Positions 8,334-18,439 are shown, counted from the stretch's first letter. The stretch is DNA of 64,000 nucleotides from Hyphomicrobiales bacterium (GCA_900473685.1 UCNE01000013.1:186001-250000), one strand, 5' to 3'. A program made the numbers and translations. Notes: generated from the letters alone by a model not told the origin.

Positions 8334-9305
8334 TCAGCTCGCCCGCCCTTTCCAGACGATATCGCTGACGGTCAATTGTTTCGGGATCATCTGCAGCTGG
8401 AAGAACTCGTCGGCCAGCGCCTGCTGGTAGGCGATTGCCTCCGGGCCGAGCGTCGAAATATCAGCCAGGCTGAAATCCTTGCGCGTCAGCACGACCCGCT
8501 GGATCTCCTCCGGTACGCCGGTAATCTTCGACAGCGCCGCCACCGTGCCATCGAGATCGCTTTGTGCCGCAGCCCCGACCTTTGCCAGTTCGTCAAGGAT
8601 ATCGCCCAGAATGTCGCCATGCGCGGCGGTAAAGTCGCCGTTGCTGAGGAAGTAGCTCCAGGAATCGACGATACCTTCGGCCGTTGTCAGCACGCGGGTG
8701 TTGGGGTCTTTTTCGGCCACGGCGAAATACGGGTCCCAGATCGACCAGGCATCGATCTGGTTGCTGGCAAAAGCGGCGGCGGCATCCGATGGCGACAGGT
8801 CGGCCGCCTCGATGTCGGTGATGCCAAGACCGGCCTTGCGCAATGCCTTGACGGTAAAATTATGGGCGCTTGATCCGCGCTTGAACGCAACGCGCTTGCC
8901 CTTCAGGTCGGCGATCGTCTGGAACGGAGAATCCTTGCGCACCAGAATGGCCGAGCCTGCCGCAGAGCCCCTGTAGGTGCCGGCATAGAGCAGGTTGCCG
9001 CCGGCGGCCTGGGCAAACAGCGGCGGCACGTCACCGGTCGGACCGAAATCGATGGCACCGGCGCCGAGTGCCTCAAGCAGCGGCGGGCCGGACGAGAACT
9101 CCGCCCAGGTGATCGAAATGCCGCGATCGGCAAACCGTTTCTCCAGCCCACCGGTGCCCTTGGCAAGCGCCAGGACGCCGTTCTTCTGCCAGCCGAGGCG
9201 CAATTCCTTGAGCGGTTCGGAGGCCGAGGCGCTGCGTGCCGCGGGCAGGATCGCAACCGCTGCGGCCGCGCCCAAAAGCGACAATGTCTGTCTGCGGGTC
9301 AACAT
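8334..9305 (-). CDS. ssuA: Aliphatic sulfonate ABC transporter binding protein (lone paralogue)
   Basis: This 323-residue periplasmic protein is of the SsuA/TauA type. It has a signal peptide with a twin-arginine-like start (RRQTLSLL) and cleavage near ASA. The family segments LRLGWQKNG, SGPPLLEALGAGAIDFGPTGD and QIDAWSIWDPYFA are clear. The ATG at 9305 is chosen because AGGAGAGG precedes it and the signal peptide starts there. No permease or ATPase gene adjoins, unlike the full ssuABC set at 36.6-39.4 kb, whose SsuA is clearly similar. It may feed that transporter or bind another sulfonate. Confidence 0.85.
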   Translation of the reverse strand: MLTRRQTLSLLGAAAAVAILPAARSASASEPLKELRLGWQKNGVLALAKGTGGLEKRFADRGISITWAEFSSGPPLLEALGAGAIDFGPTGDVPPLFAQAAGGNLLYAGTYRGSAAGSAILVRKDSPFQTIADLKGKRVAFKRGSSAHNFTVKALRKAGLGITDIEAADLSPSDAAAAFASNQIDAWSIWDPYFAVAEKDPNTRVLTTAEGIVDSWSYFLSNGDFTAAHGDILGDILDELAKVGAAAQSDLDGTVAALSKITGVPEEIQRVVLTRKDFSLADISTLGPEAIAYQQALADEFFQLQMIPKQLTVSDIVWKGRAS

Positions 9306-9561
9306 GGACTTCACCTCTCCTGTCATGCCTGCCCGGCTATCCGGCAGGGCTTCCGCAAACAAGGATGCATAAATACATAAAATCTATCGACATTATAATT
9401 ATTGAAAACGAAGCGATTACAGCAAAATTTGCTGCGCCGGGACCGGCTTTGCCGGAAAACGCTTTCGAAACCGGATTTGGCGGGCTTGACCCATCACGGG
9501 CCTTCCCCGCCCCATCCGCATCGGCTAAGTCTCGATAAAATGGAATTTTGGGAGTTTTCGA

Positions 9562-10431
9562 ATGGCAAAAGTCGCGTTCATTGGTCTGGGCGTCATGGGA
9601 TATCCGATGGCCGGTCACCTGAAGATCAAGGGTGGTCACGATCTGACGGTCTATAACCGCACGGCCGCGAAAGCCGCAAAATGGGCTGAGCAGTTTGGCG
9701 GACGCGCGGCAGCAACACCGGCGCAGGCCGCCGATGGTGCCGACTTCGTCTTCTGCTGTGTCGGCAATGACGATGATCTGCGCTCGGTGACAACCGGCAA
9801 GGATGGCGCCTTCGAAACCCTGAAAGCAGGCGCTATTTTCATCGACAACACCACCGCCTCGGCCGAGGTCGCCCGTGAACTTGATGTGGCAGCGTCCGCA
9901 CGCGGCGCCCACTTTATCGATGCGCCGGTCTCCGGCGGTCAGGCCGGTGCTGAAAACGGCGTGCTGACGGTAATGTGCGGTGGCGATCCGGATGTGTTCG
10001 AGCGCGCCCGGCCAATCATCGACGCCTATGCCCGCATGGTTGGACTGATGGGTCCCGCCGGCTCAGGCCAGTTGACCAAGATGGTCAACCAGATCTGCAT
10101 CGCCGGCCTCGTCCAGGGCCTCGCCGAAGGCATCCATTTCGGCAAGAAGGCCGGTCTCGATATCGAGAAGGTCATCGAGGTGATTTCCAAGGGGGCCGCC
10201 GGTTCCTGGCAGATGGAAAACCGCCACAAGACCATGAATGCAGGCAAGTACGATTTCGGCTTCGCCATCGACTGGATGCGCAAGGATCTCGACATTGTCC
10301 TGACCGAAGCCCGCAGCAACGGCGCCAAGCTACCGGTGACCGCGCTGGTCGATCAGTTCTATGCCGACGTACAGGAGATGGGCGGCAACCGCTGGGACAC
10401 GTCGTCGCTTCTGGCACGGCTCGAAAAATAA
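9562..10431 (+). CDS. 3-Hydroxyisobutyrate dehydrogenase-like NAD(P)-dependent oxidoreductase
   Basis: This 289-residue beta-hydroxyacid dehydrogenase has the N-terminal dinucleotide motif IGLGVMGYPMAG, the substrate-binding motif DAPVSGGQAGAENG (about residues 118-131) and the catalytic-lysine segment QLTKMVNQICIAG. Length is normal. Members oxidise 3-hydroxyisobutyrate or reduce tartronate semialdehyde or succinic semialdehyde; the exact substrate is not decided by the motifs I see. GGGAG precedes the start. Its TAA overlaps the ATG of the AlkD-like gene by one base, so the two are co-translated. Confidence 0.88.
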   Translation: MAKVAFIGLGVMGYPMAGHLKIKGGHDLTVYNRTAAKAAKWAEQFGGRAAATPAQAADGADFVFCCVGNDDDLRSVTTGKDGAFETLKAGAIFIDNTTASAEVARELDVAASARGAHFIDAPVSGGQAGAENGVLTVMCGGDPDVFERARPIIDAYARMVGLMGPAGSGQLTKMVNQICIAGLVQGLAEGIHFGKKAGLDIEKVIEVISKGAAGSWQMENRHKTMNAGKYDFGFAIDWMRKDLDIVLTEARSNGAKLPVTALVDQFYADVQEMGGNRWDTSSLLARLEK

Positions 10432-11135
10432 TGCTGTCGCCCGCCTCGCCCGCAGATGCCGTGATCGACCATCTGAAATCTCTGCGGGCGGAAAAGGCCC
10501 TGGCGGGCATGGCGCGGTTCCGCATTGAAACGGCGACTGCGCTCGGCATTTCCAATCCGGATCTTGATCGCATTGCCCGGCTGATCAAGCGCGACCACGG
10601 CCGTGCCCTCACCCTGTGGGAGAGCAACATTCGCGAAGTCCGGTTGCTGGCCGCGCTGACCGCCGAGCCGCAAAAGCTGACGCTCGAAACAGCCAGACAG
10701 TGGGCCGGTGACTTCAATTCCTGGGAAATCGTCGATAACGTCGCCGACCTGTTCATCAAAGCCCGGCTGGAAGCGGTACTAATCCCGGAATTTGCCGCCG
10801 ATGAACGGGAGTTTGTCCGGCGGGCAGCCTTCAGCATGATCGCCGTTTGCGCCGTTCACCTGAAAAAGGAACCAGACGAAACCATCCTCGCCTGGCTGCC
10901 GCTGATCGAAGCTCATGCCGGCGATGACCGCAATTTCGTCAAGAAGGCGGTGAACTGGGCATTGCGCCAGACCGGCAAGCGCAGCCCCCGCTGCCATGGC
11001 CCAGCGCTGTCCCTGGCGCAGACCTTGGCTGCGCGGCAGGACCGCACAGCCAGGTGGATCGGCAAGGACGCTGTCCGTGAACTTACGAGCAGCGCCGTTT
11101 TGGCAAGGCTAGGCCTGCAGCCATTAGCCGGGTAA
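10431..11135 (+). CDS. DNA alkylation repair protein (AlkD-like)
   Basis: This 234-residue all-helical protein fits the AlkD/ALK HEAT-like-repeat DNA glycosylase family, which removes alkylated bases. Visible landmarks are the LTLWESNIREVRLLAAL helix, the W-x-x-DFNSWEIVDNVAD segment holding the catalytic Asp region, and EREFVRRAAFSMIA plus RNFVKKAVNWALRQ near the end. The start overlaps the stop of the upstream dehydrogenase (TAATG). The functional link between the two is unclear; coupling may simply reflect compact packing. Confidence 0.85.
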   Translation: MLSPASPADAVIDHLKSLRAEKALAGMARFRIETATALGISNPDLDRIARLIKRDHGRALTLWESNIREVRLLAALTAEPQKLTLETARQWAGDFNSWEIVDNVADLFIKARLEAVLIPEFAADEREFVRRAAFSMIAVCAVHLKKEPDETILAWLPLIEAHAGDDRNFVKKAVNWALRQTGKRSPRCHGPALSLAQTLAARQDRTARWIGKDAVRELTSSAVLARLGLQPLAG

Positions 11136-11624
11136 TCAGTCCTCGCTGGACTTCGCCTGGTCGATCACCATGTAGTCGAGCGGCAGTTGCGTCGTATACT
11201 TGATCTGCTCCATCGCAAAGACCGAGGACACGTCGCGGATTTCGATCTTGGTGATCAACCGCTTGTAGAAGGCGTCGTAGGCGGCGATATCGGGGACGAC
11301 GACGCGCAGCAGATAATCGACATCGCCGCTCATGCGGTAGAACTCGACCACTTCCGGAAACTCGCCGACCACCTCGGAAAAGCGCTTCAGCCATTCGATC
11401 GAATGGGTGTTGGTGCGGATCGACACGAACACCGTCACCTTGGTGTTGACCTTCGCCGGGTCCAAGAGCGCCACGCGGCCGCGGATCACACCGTCCTCTT
11501 CCATCTTCTGGATACGGCGCCAGCAAGGCGTGGTGGACAGGCCGACTTTTTTGGCCAGATCAGCAACGGCAAGCGTGGAATCTTCCTGCAACAGGCGCAG
11601 GATTTTGCGGTCAAGACGGTCCAT
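11136..11624 (-). CDS. Lrp/AsnC family transcriptional regulator
   Basis: This 162-residue regulator has an N-terminal winged helix-turn-helix (LDRKILRLLQEDSTLAVADL, then GLSTTPCWRRIQKME) and a C-terminal RAM/AsnC effector domain (about residues 70-150). Such proteins respond to amino acids and act as dimers or octamers. The stop abuts that of the convergent AlkD-like gene. Target genes cannot be named from here; it is transcribed alone, with an AT-rich promoter region upstream. Confidence 0.9.
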   Translation of the reverse strand: MDRLDRKILRLLQEDSTLAVADLAKKVGLSTTPCWRRIQKMEEDGVIRGRVALLDPAKVNTKVTVFVSIRTNTHSIEWLKRFSEVVGEFPEVVEFYRMSGDVDYLLRVVVPDIAAYDAFYKRLITKIEIRDVSSVFAMEQIKYTTQLPLDYMVIDQAKSSED

Positions 11625-11689
11625 GAAGAGTCCTTTTCGAATATTATTCTATCTATAGCGTGAAATTTGCCAAATGAAAGAAAATTGTT

Positions 11690-12328
11690 TCAGGCAATCA
11701 ATTTTGATACGCGCTCCCTCAGAACCGGCAGAACATCCTCGGTAAACCATGGATTTTTCTTCAGCCAGCCGGTATTGCGCCAGCTCGGGTGTGGCAGCGC
11801 CAGCACCGACGGCCCAATATTGGACCCCAGATGCGCGCGCCAGTTGCGCACCGTTTCCGTCATCGTCGACGAGCGCCGGCTACCGAGATGCCAGGATTGG
11901 GCATATTGACCGATCGCCAGCACAAGCTCGACCTGCGGCATCGCATCGATCACCTGCTGCCGCCAACGTGGCGCGCATTCCCGGCGTGGCGGCAGGTCGC
12001 TGCCATGGGCATCGTAACCGGGGAAACAAAAGCCCATCGGCACGATGGCAAAGAGATTGGGATCGTAAAACTGTTCGCGCGTCACGCCGAGCCACTGACG
12101 CAGCCGGTCGCCGGAGGCATCGTTGAACGGCAGGCCGCTCTCATGGACACGAAGCCCGGGCGCCTGACCGGAAATCAGGATCCGCGCCGAAGATGACATC
12201 ACCACGACCGGGCGCGGCTCGTGCGGCAACCGGTCGTCCGGACCGCGCGCCGGCGCATCCCGGCAGATCCGGCAGGCCGCGATCGCCGCGCGCAAATTCT
12301 CCAGCCCGTCCGCCTGCCCGTCAGTCAT
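11690..12328 (-). CDS. Uracil-DNA glycosylase family protein
   Basis: This protein of about 212 residues matches the uracil-DNA glycosylase superfamily (family 4/5-like). It has a CRICRD cysteine pair near the N-terminus, motif A-like ISGQAPGLRVHESGLPFND and motif B-like LPHPSWRN near the end, where His and Asn would contact uracil. It should excise uracil or related lesions from DNA. The start at 12328 overlaps the stop of the upstream nuclease gene by eight bases (ATGACTGA), which supports both the start and an operon. A longer upstream frame only overlaps the nuclease gene. Confidence 0.85.
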   Translation of the reverse strand: MTDGQADGLENLRAAIAACRICRDAPARGPDDRLPHEPRPVVVMSSSARILISGQAPGLRVHESGLPFNDASGDRLRQWLGVTREQFYDPNLFAIVPMGFCFPGYDAHGSDLPPRRECAPRWRQQVIDAMPQVELVLAIGQYAQSWHLGSRRSSTMTETVRNWRAHLGSNIGPSVLALPHPSWRNTGWLKKNPWFTEDVLPVLRERVSKLIA

Positions 12329-12917
12329 TCCATACCTTGGATTTAGCATTATCAACCCAGCCACCGATGCGCGATATCGCAGCGTCCAGCCATCCCTCTG
12401 GTATATGGGGCATTTCGTCCATTCCGCCATGGCTCTGCCGCCATTGACGGGGCACATCGAACGTACCGGCCCAAAGGCCCGTCCGCTTTTGCCTAGCAAC
12501 GGCCTCCTCGATCTCATAATCTCCGAACGCTATGGCATAGCCGCCATCGACCATCGCCGCGTTCAGGTCGCGATTTCCAATGGTGCAGACAGCGAGAAGC
12601 CGCCCATATTTATCGCTTCCATCCGCTTCGCACGTCGTTATGGCATCACCGATCAAGCCGGACAGATAGCGTTTTGCCTCGGTGCCGCAGGGCCAGCCCT
12701 GCCCGTCGCGCTCACAGATCTGCCGCAACTCCGGCGCATCGATGCCAGCAAGGCGGACACGCTTGCCGTCCAGCATCAGCGTATCGCCATCGACAATCCG
12801 CGCGCGCCCGGACATCGCCTCCTGCGGCTTTTCGAGACGCACCGCCACAAGCCCTACAAACAGCAGGATCAGTGCCGTCAGCAGCAGGTCGCGAACGATC
12901 CGGAACATGCGTTTCAT
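12321..12917 (-). CDS. Membrane-anchored or secreted thermonuclease-family protein
   Basis: This 198-residue protein carries an N-terminal hydrophobic segment (residues 8-25) and a staphylococcal-nuclease domain: IVDGDTLMLDGKRVRLAGID, APELRQIC and SDKYGRLLAVC hold the usual acidic and arginine active-site residues. It may cut DNA or RNA at the membrane or in the periplasm. ATG 12917 is chosen with AAGGG upstream and a start directly before the membrane segment. It overlaps the glycosylase gene downstream, so the two are co-expressed. Confidence 0.83.
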   Translation of the reverse strand: MKRMFRIVRDLLLTALILLFVGLVAVRLEKPQEAMSGRARIVDGDTLMLDGKRVRLAGIDAPELRQICERDGQGWPCGTEAKRYLSGLIGDAITTCEADGSDKYGRLLAVCTIGNRDLNAAMVDGGYAIAFGDYEIEEAVARQKRTGLWAGTFDVPRQWRQSHGGMDEMPHIPEGWLDAAISRIGGWVDNAKSKVWND

Positions 12918-13046
12918 GGTTGCCCTTGTGATCTCTACCCACCGGTTCACGCTACGGGATACGGCGCGCAAAAAACAGGAAATCGCAGCAACTTCTTAAG
13001 GATTCTCCCTTAAAGTTCAACGGATTCCGTTAACGCGTATGAGATC

Positions 13047-14582
13047 ATGAGCAAGGGCGTCAGCACCTCGACCGACAAGAATATCGTCGACAAATCGCGC
13101 AGCCATCGCAATACGGCTGTGTCGAAGGCCGTGCGCACGACCCGTGAACGCCTGCAGGCCGGCCCTTCGAATGCGTCCGGCTTCGATAGGGAGATGCTCG
13201 GCCTTCATGTCGATACGATGCTGCAGGGCGCCATCGCCATGCCGCTCTTCATCATTCTGGTCACCGCCGTCGGCGTATACCTGTCGGAAAAGCTGGATCT
13301 CGTCGCCTGGGGCGTGACGACCCTCTGCGTCAACGCCATCGGCATTCTTCTGGCGCGCAGGGCAAAAGCCAAGGATATCCCCGCCGACAAGGTGAATTAC
13401 TGGCGCGGCCGTTTCCTCCTCGTCCAGATCGTCCTCGGCTTTTGCTGGGCCGCCTTCGTTCTCCAGGATTGCAAAACCTGCGGCGAAATCGACTTCGGTT
13501 TCTACAAGGCCGCCGTGCTGCTGGTCGCACTTGCCGCCACCGCGATGGGCACGTTCCTGTTGCGCAACGCCCTGCTCTTCACCTTTGTCCCGGTGGTCTT
13601 TGCGCTGAGCGCCCTGACGATCCGAACCGGCAATCCCGGTTACCTCGCCCTGACCGTCGTCCTCTCGACGACCCTGATTTTCCTCGTCTTCATGACCAGC
13701 CGCATGCACCGCGGCAATGTCCATATCCTCTCGGTTCAGGCGGAGAAGGACGATCTGATCGCCGAACTCGAAGTGGCGAAATCGATGTCGGATGAAGCGC
13801 GCCGCCGCGCCGAGGAAGCCAACATGGCCAAATCGCGTTTCCTCGCCTCGATGTCGCACGAATTGCGCACGCCGCTGAACGCCATCCTTGGCTTCTCCGA
13901 AGTCATGTCGACGGAAGTGCTCGGCCCGCTCAACAATCCGATCTACAAGGAATATACCGGCGACATCCATCGCTCCGGCCAGCATTTGCTCGATCTGATC
14001 AACGAGATCCTCGACCTTTCGCGCATCGAGGCCGGCAAGTACGATCTGAATGAAGAAGCCATCCATCTGGTCGAGATCACCGAGGATTGCATCGGCATGG
14101 TGCAGCTGCGCGCCCGCACCAAGAATATCAGCATTTCCGAACAGTTCGAATACGGCATGCCATCGGTATGGGTCGACGAAAAGGCGATGCGCCAGGTCAT
14201 CCTGAACCTGTTGTCGAACGCGGTGAAATTCACCCCGTCCGGCGGCGAGGTTTCTGTCAAGGTCGGCTGGACGGCAGGCGGCGGCCAGTACCTGTCGATC
14301 AAGGACAACGGCCCGGGCATTCCCGAAGAGGAAATTCCGGTGGTTCTTTCCGCCTTCGGTCAGGGCTCGATCGCCATCAAGAGCGCCGAACAGGGAACCG
14401 GGCTCGGCCTGCCGATCGTTCAGGCAATCCTCGCCAAGCACAATGGCGACTTCATCCTGCGCTCGAAACTGCGCGAAGGCACCGAAGCCATCGCCATCCT
14501 GCCGTCAAAGCGCGTGCTGCAAAGCGTTCCCGCTATCGAGGACGCCCCGGCAGTGGAACGCCGCCGGAAGAGTTTCGCCTAA
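13047..14582 (+). CDS. Membrane sensor histidine kinase (PleC/PdhS-like)
   Basis: This 511-residue protein has a variable N-terminus, six likely membrane segments (about residues 60-225), a short coiled coil, and a HisKA domain with phospho-acceptor His271 in MSHELRTPLNAILGFSEVMS. The ATPase domain shows the N box (NLLSNAVKF), G1 (DNGPGIP) and G2 (GTGLGLPIV) boxes. It autophosphorylates and passes phosphate to a response regulator, none of which is encoded nearby. The HisKA sequence resembles the alphaproteobacterial PleC/PdhS group that acts on DivK, but this is inference from the motif alone. Confidence 0.85.
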   Translation: MSKGVSTSTDKNIVDKSRSHRNTAVSKAVRTTRERLQAGPSNASGFDREMLGLHVDTMLQGAIAMPLFIILVTAVGVYLSEKLDLVAWGVTTLCVNAIGILLARRAKAKDIPADKVNYWRGRFLLVQIVLGFCWAAFVLQDCKTCGEIDFGFYKAAVLLVALAATAMGTFLLRNALLFTFVPVVFALSALTIRTGNPGYLALTVVLSTTLIFLVFMTSRMHRGNVHILSVQAEKDDLIAELEVAKSMSDEARRRAEEANMAKSRFLASMSHELRTPLNAILGFSEVMSTEVLGPLNNPIYKEYTGDIHRSGQHLLDLINEILDLSRIEAGKYDLNEEAIHLVEITEDCIGMVQLRARTKNISISEQFEYGMPSVWVDEKAMRQVILNLLSNAVKFTPSGGEVSVKVGWTAGGGQYLSIKDNGPGIPEEEIPVVLSAFGQGSIAIKSAEQGTGLGLPIVQAILAKHNGDFILRSKLREGTEAIAILPSKRVLQSVPAIEDAPAVERRRKSFA

Positions 14583-14589
14583 CCCTGCA

Positions 14590-15648
14590 TCATTCGGGCA
14601 GCACATGCGCGGTGCCGTGGACGCTGATCCCCACCAGATCGCCAGGCTCCGGGATATCGGCGCCGACGCATTTGATCGACAGGAAATCCGGCATGGCCCG
14701 GTCGCTGCGATCGATCCTGACCAGAACCATGCAGTTGCCGCCACCGAACTCGACATCATCGACACGCCCGAACGGGCCTTCGATCGTGGTTCCCGCAGCA
14801 GCGGTCTTCAACCGTATCTGTTCGGGACGCAGCATGACGGTCGCCTTGCCTGCCTTCAGCCCCGTTTCGACCACCAATGACCCCAATGCGCATTGCGCCC
14901 GCCCGGACGCGATATCGGCATCGAGCAGGATGGCCTCGCCCAGGAAAGTCGCGGTCTCGCGGTCCCGCGGTTTTCCGTAGAGCGTGCGCGGTGAGCCGAA
15001 CTGCACCAGCCGGCCCTGCCTGAGCACCGCCACCTGATCGGCAAACGACAAGGCTTCCGCCTGATCATGTGTCACCAGGATTGCCGTGGTTCCCGAGGCG
15101 CGCAGCACGCGCGCCACGGTCCGCCGCAGCGTATCGCGCAGACCGGTATCCAGCGCCGAAAACGGCTCGTCCAGCAGCATCAGCCGCGGCTTGAGCGCCA
15201 GAGCACGCGCAAGGGCAACGCGCTGCTGCTGGCCGCCGGAAAGCTGGTGCGGGCGCCGCGTGGCCATGACATCGTCGAGCTCGACCATCTCCATCAGTGC
15301 GGCAATCCGCTGGCTGCGGTCTGCCGCATTCTTGGTCAGGCCGAAACCGATATTGTCGGCAACGGTCAGATGCGGAAACAGCGCGCCATCCTGGGAAACG
15401 ATGCCGATGCCGCGCCGGTGCGCCGGGACAAACGCGTCCTTGCCCGCCAGCGTCTTGCCATCCAGTACCAGCGAACCGCAGTCCGGCGTCTCGAAACCGG
15501 CGATGATGCGCAACAGCGTCGTCTTTCCGGACCCGGAAGGCCCGACGATCGCCGTTCGCCCGCCCGCCTCGATGCGCATATCGATCGCGTCAAGCGCCAC
15601 CGTCGGGCCGTAGGATTTGCTAATGGCATCGAGTGTCAGAAACGTCAT
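14590..15648 (-). CDS. fbpC: Ferric-iron ABC transporter ATP-binding protein
   Basis: This 352-residue ATPase powers iron uptake with the permease and binding protein encoded upstream. Walker A is [12 protein letters not shown], the signature is [16 protein letters not shown], Walker B is [12 protein letters not shown], and a C-terminal TOBE-like regulatory region (about residues 240-352) is present as in FbpC/PotA types. Its ATG overlaps the permease stop by four bases. The order in transcription is fbpA-fbpB-fbpC. Ferric specificity is inferred from the binding protein; thiamine or polyamine types are less likely. Confidence 0.88.
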   Translation of the reverse strand: MTFLTLDAISKSYGPTVALDAIDMRIEAGGRTAIVGPSGSGKTTLLRIIAGFETPDCGSLVLDGKTLAGKDAFVPAHRRGIGIVSQDGALFPHLTVADNIGFGLTKNAADRSQRIAALMEMVELDDVMATRRPHQLSGGQQQRVALARALALKPRLMLLDEPFSALDTGLRDTLRRTVARVLRASGTTAILVTHDQAEALSFADQVAVLRQGRLVQFGSPRTLYGKPRDRETATFLGEAILLDADIASGRAQCALGSLVVETGLKAGKATVMLRPEQIRLKTAAAGTTIEGPFGRVDDVEFGGGNCMVLVRIDRSDRAMPDFLSIKCVGADIPEPGDLVGISVHGTAHVLPE

Positions 15649-17237
15649 TGTCCGGTTGCCCGTCTGGATTGCACGTAAAGAAGGAAGGTCAGCGGTAACG
15701 ACAACAGCACCATCATCACCGCATAAGGGGCCGCTGCGACATAATCGATCTCGCTGGTCAGCGACCAGAATTTCGTCGCCAGCGTTTCGACGCCGGTCGG
15801 CGACAGCATCAGGGTCGCCGTCAGCTCGTTGGTAATGCCGAGCGCCACCAACGCGGTACTGGCCGCAATGCCGGGTGCTGCAAGCCGCATCGTCGTCTGG
15901 CGCACCGCCTGGAATGGTGTGCGTCCCAAAGCCATGGCGGCGCGCTCAAGCTCGACAGGTGCCTGCGCGATGCTGGTCCGCAGCCCGACCATGGCGCGTG
16001 GCAGAAACAGCATGATGTAGGCAAGGAACAGCGTGGCAAAGGTCTGGTAGAGCGGCAGAACCAGCCGGACCGTGATGGTCACCAGCGCCAACGCCACCAC
16101 GACCCCGGGCAGCGAGCCGACATAATAATGACAGGCCTCGAGGATCCGCTGCAACCGCCCGGGCGCCCGCACCGACAGCCACGCCATCGGCGCGGCCGCA
16201 ATCGTCGCCAGAACACCGCCGGCGATGGCAAGCACGACAGTCTGGCCGAAAGCACCGCCGACAAGATCGATCCGCCAGATTTCCGCGCCGCCGATATAGA
16301 GCCAGCGTGTCAGGGTGACGAAAGGCACCCCAATCGCCAGCGCCGCCGTTGCGGCATTCAGCACCAACGCCGGAACCAGCATCCGCCCAAGCCTGCGCCG
16401 ATCAGCCGGGCGGGCAGCACCGGAGCCGACACGCGCATAACGCTCGCCACCCCGCAGGACTGCCTCGATAACCAGAAGCAGCAGGCAGCACGACACCAGA
16501 ACCCCGGCCAGCATGTTGGCCGCCGGTCCGTTGAAGGCCGACTGGAACTGATCGACGATTGCCGTCGAGAACGTATCGAACCGGATCATCACGTAGAGCC
16601 CGTATTCGGCGAGCAGATGCAGGCCGACCAGCAGCGAGCCGCCACAGATCGCCAGCCGCAGTTGCGGCAGGACAGCGCGAAAAAACACCTGCCAGGGATT
16701 GAGCCCAAGCGAGGCGGCCGCGTCTTCGATCGCCGGATCTAGGCGGCGCAACTGGGCCGCCACCGGCAGATAGAGAAAGGGGAAATAGGCCAGCACCGAC
16801 ACCAGCACGCCGCCGGTCAAGCCGTGCAGCCCGGGAACCAGGCTGATCCAGGCGTAGCTGTGCACAAACGCTGGAACGGCAAGCGGCGCGACAGCCAGCA
16901 TTGACCACAGCCGCGCGCCGGGCAGGTCGGTGCGTTCGGTCAACCATGCCAGCGCCACGGAAAGCGCGATTGTGAGCGGCAATGTGCAGAGTTCCAGCAG
17001 AGCTGTATTGATCAGCAGTTCGCCGACACGGCCGCGAAAAATCAGCTTTGACGCGGTTTCCCAGCCGGTCTGCACCGAAACCCAGGCAATGAAGCCGAGC
17101 GGCATCAGGCTGACGAGCGAAACGAAGGCAGCCGCGATCGTGACCCAGAAATAGGGGACCCTGGACTTCCCCCTGACGGCGACCAGCAGCCGGCGCAGGG
17201 CAGAGGTGGGCTCGGCAGGAAACGCGGTGGCGCTCAA
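15645..17237 (-). CDS. fbpB: Ferric-iron ABC transporter permease (fused double permease)
   Basis: This protein of about 530 residues has two concatenated BPD_transp_1 units, each with about six membrane segments and an EAA loop ([21 protein letters not shown] in the first half, [20 protein letters not shown] in the second). This fused plan is typical of FbpB/SfuB/ThiP permeases. The start at 17237 would be TTG with a weak ribosome site; no better start is obvious. The gene lies between fbpA and fbpC and overlaps fbpC by four bases. Confidence 0.87.
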   Translation of the reverse strand: MSATAFPAEPTSALRRLLVAVRGKSRVPYFWVTIAAAFVSLVSLMPLGFIAWVSVQTGWETASKLIFRGRVGELLINTALLELCTLPLTIALSVALAWLTERTDLPGARLWSMLAVAPLAVPAFVHSYAWISLVPGLHGLTGGVLVSVLAYFPFLYLPVAAQLRRLDPAIEDAAASLGLNPWQVFFRAVLPQLRLAICGGSLLVGLHLLAEYGLYVMIRFDTFSTAIVDQFQSAFNGPAANMLAGVLVSCCLLLLVIEAVLRGGERYARVGSGAARPADRRRLGRMLVPALVLNAATAALAIGVPFVTLTRWLYIGGAEIWRIDLVGGAFGQTVVLAIAGGVLATIAAAPMAWLSVRAPGRLQRILEACHYYVGSLPGVVVALALVTITVRLVLPLYQTFATLFLAYIMLFLPRAMVGLRTSIAQAPVELERAAMALGRTPFQAVRQTTMRLAAPGIAASTALVALGITNELTATLMLSPTGVETLATKFWSLTSEIDYVAAAPYAVMMVLLSLPLTFLLYVQSRRATGQ

Positions 17238-17262
17238 AGTCTCTTGCTTTCAAACCAAAATG

Positions 17263-17298
17263 ACAGCCGCAACCAGCCTTTTGAGGGGCTGCGGCTGT
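17263..17298 (-). terminator. Intercistronic stem-loop between fbpA and fbpB
   Basis: ACAGCCGC and GCGGCTGT pair, with an inner AGCC/GGCT stem and a small bulge. It is placed between the binding-protein and permease genes and has no strong T-run, so partial termination or transcript stabilisation is likely. Confidence 0.5.
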
Positions 17299-17361
17299 TT
17301 CCGGCAGTCCGGAATGACGATACCTAACCGGAGCGTTCCGATCAGGTTTAGGCTCTGCCTA

Positions 17362-18381
17362 TCACAGCAGACCGGCGTCCGTCATCAGGTCTGTGACTTT
17401 TGCGCTGTTGAGTGTGGCCGGATCGACCTTGGGGTACTGCAGGTCCGAAAGCGCCGGCAGGGCCTTGTTCGATGCTTCGCCGTTGCCGACGGCATATTCG
17501 AACGAGGTACCGTCACGCAGGATGCCCTGCCCGCCCTTGCCTGTTACCCAGGCGAGGAATTTTTGGGCATTTTCCTTGTGCTGGCTGGAGGCAAGAACGC
17601 CACCGCCGGAAATGCTGACGAAGGCGCCCGGATCCTGGTTCTTGAAGAAGTGCAGCGCAACGTTCTTCGAGTTCTCGCCGGTCTTCGCCTGATCGCCGAA
17701 ATAGTAGTAGTGATAGATCACCGCACCTTCGACTTCACCGGCATTGACGGCCTTCATCGCCGTCGAGTTGCCCTTGTAGGCGGTAAAGTTTTCCTTCATT
17801 GCCTTCAGCCACGAGGCCGTCGCCTCTTCGCCCTTCAGCGACAAGAGCGCGCTGACGATCGCCTGGAAATCGGCGCCCGATGGGGACGCGGCCCAGCGGC
17901 CCTTCCAGCTTGGATCGGCCAGATCGAGCATCGACTTCGGCAGCTTGTCTTCGGTCAGCTTGGTCTTGTCATAGGCAAAAACGGTCGAGCGCGCGGCAAC
18001 GCCGATCCAGTGACCGTTCGACGGCCGGAAGTTCTCAGGCACCTGCGCCAGCGTCTCAGTGGCGACCGGTTCGAACAGCCCGGCCCCATCGACCAGCGAC
18101 ATCGCCGGCGAGTTTTCGGTCAGGAACACGTCGGCTGGCGATGCGGCGCCTTCCTGGACGATCTGGTTGGCGAATTCCATGTCGCTGCCCTTGCGCAGCG
18201 TCACCTTGATACCGGTTTCCTTGGTGAAGGCTTCGGCCCAGGCAACGCCGAGGCTTTCGTGCTGGGCATTGTAGACGACGATGCCGATATCTTCCTGGGC
18301 AAGGGCGACGGTTGCACCGGTGCTGGCGAAAAGAGCCGCGAACGCCAGCGCGCTCATCGAGCCTGAGAAGGAAATTGTCAT
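17362..18381 (-). CDS. fbpA: Ferric-iron ABC transporter binding protein
   Basis: This 339-residue periplasmic protein is of the FbpA/FutA type. It has a signal peptide (cleavage near ALA, residue 28), then the mature start IGIVVYNAQHESLGVAWAEA, FTKETGIKVTLRKGSD and a late VIYHYYYFGDQ segment with adjacent tyrosines, the usual iron ligands. ATG 18381 is chosen with GGAGAGG upstream; the longer frame to 18540 has no signal peptide at its start. It heads the fbpABC operon, and an IRO-box-like motif lies 59 bp upstream. Confidence 0.88.
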   Translation of the reverse strand: MTISFSGSMSALAFAALFASTGATVALAQEDIGIVVYNAQHESLGVAWAEAFTKETGIKVTLRKGSDMEFANQIVQEGAASPADVFLTENSPAMSLVDGAGLFEPVATETLAQVPENFRPSNGHWIGVAARSTVFAYDKTKLTEDKLPKSMLDLADPSWKGRWAASPSGADFQAIVSALLSLKGEEATASWLKAMKENFTAYKGNSTAMKAVNAGEVEGAVIYHYYYFGDQAKTGENSKNVALHFFKNQDPGAFVSISGGGVLASSQHKENAQKFLAWVTGKGGQGILRDGTSFEYAVGNGEASNKALPALSDLQYPKVDPATLNSAKVTDLMTDAGLL

Positions 18382-18439
18382 GGAAACCTCTCCGAGTTTT
18401 CTGCGGGCCATCTTGTCCGGCGGCCCCGGTATATAATCA

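Noticed and set aside
13017-14441. A 474-codon open frame antisense to the histidine kinase gene
   Set aside because: The sense strand codes for a complete histidine kinase; the antisense frame has biased His/Asp/Gly composition typical of a shadow frame.
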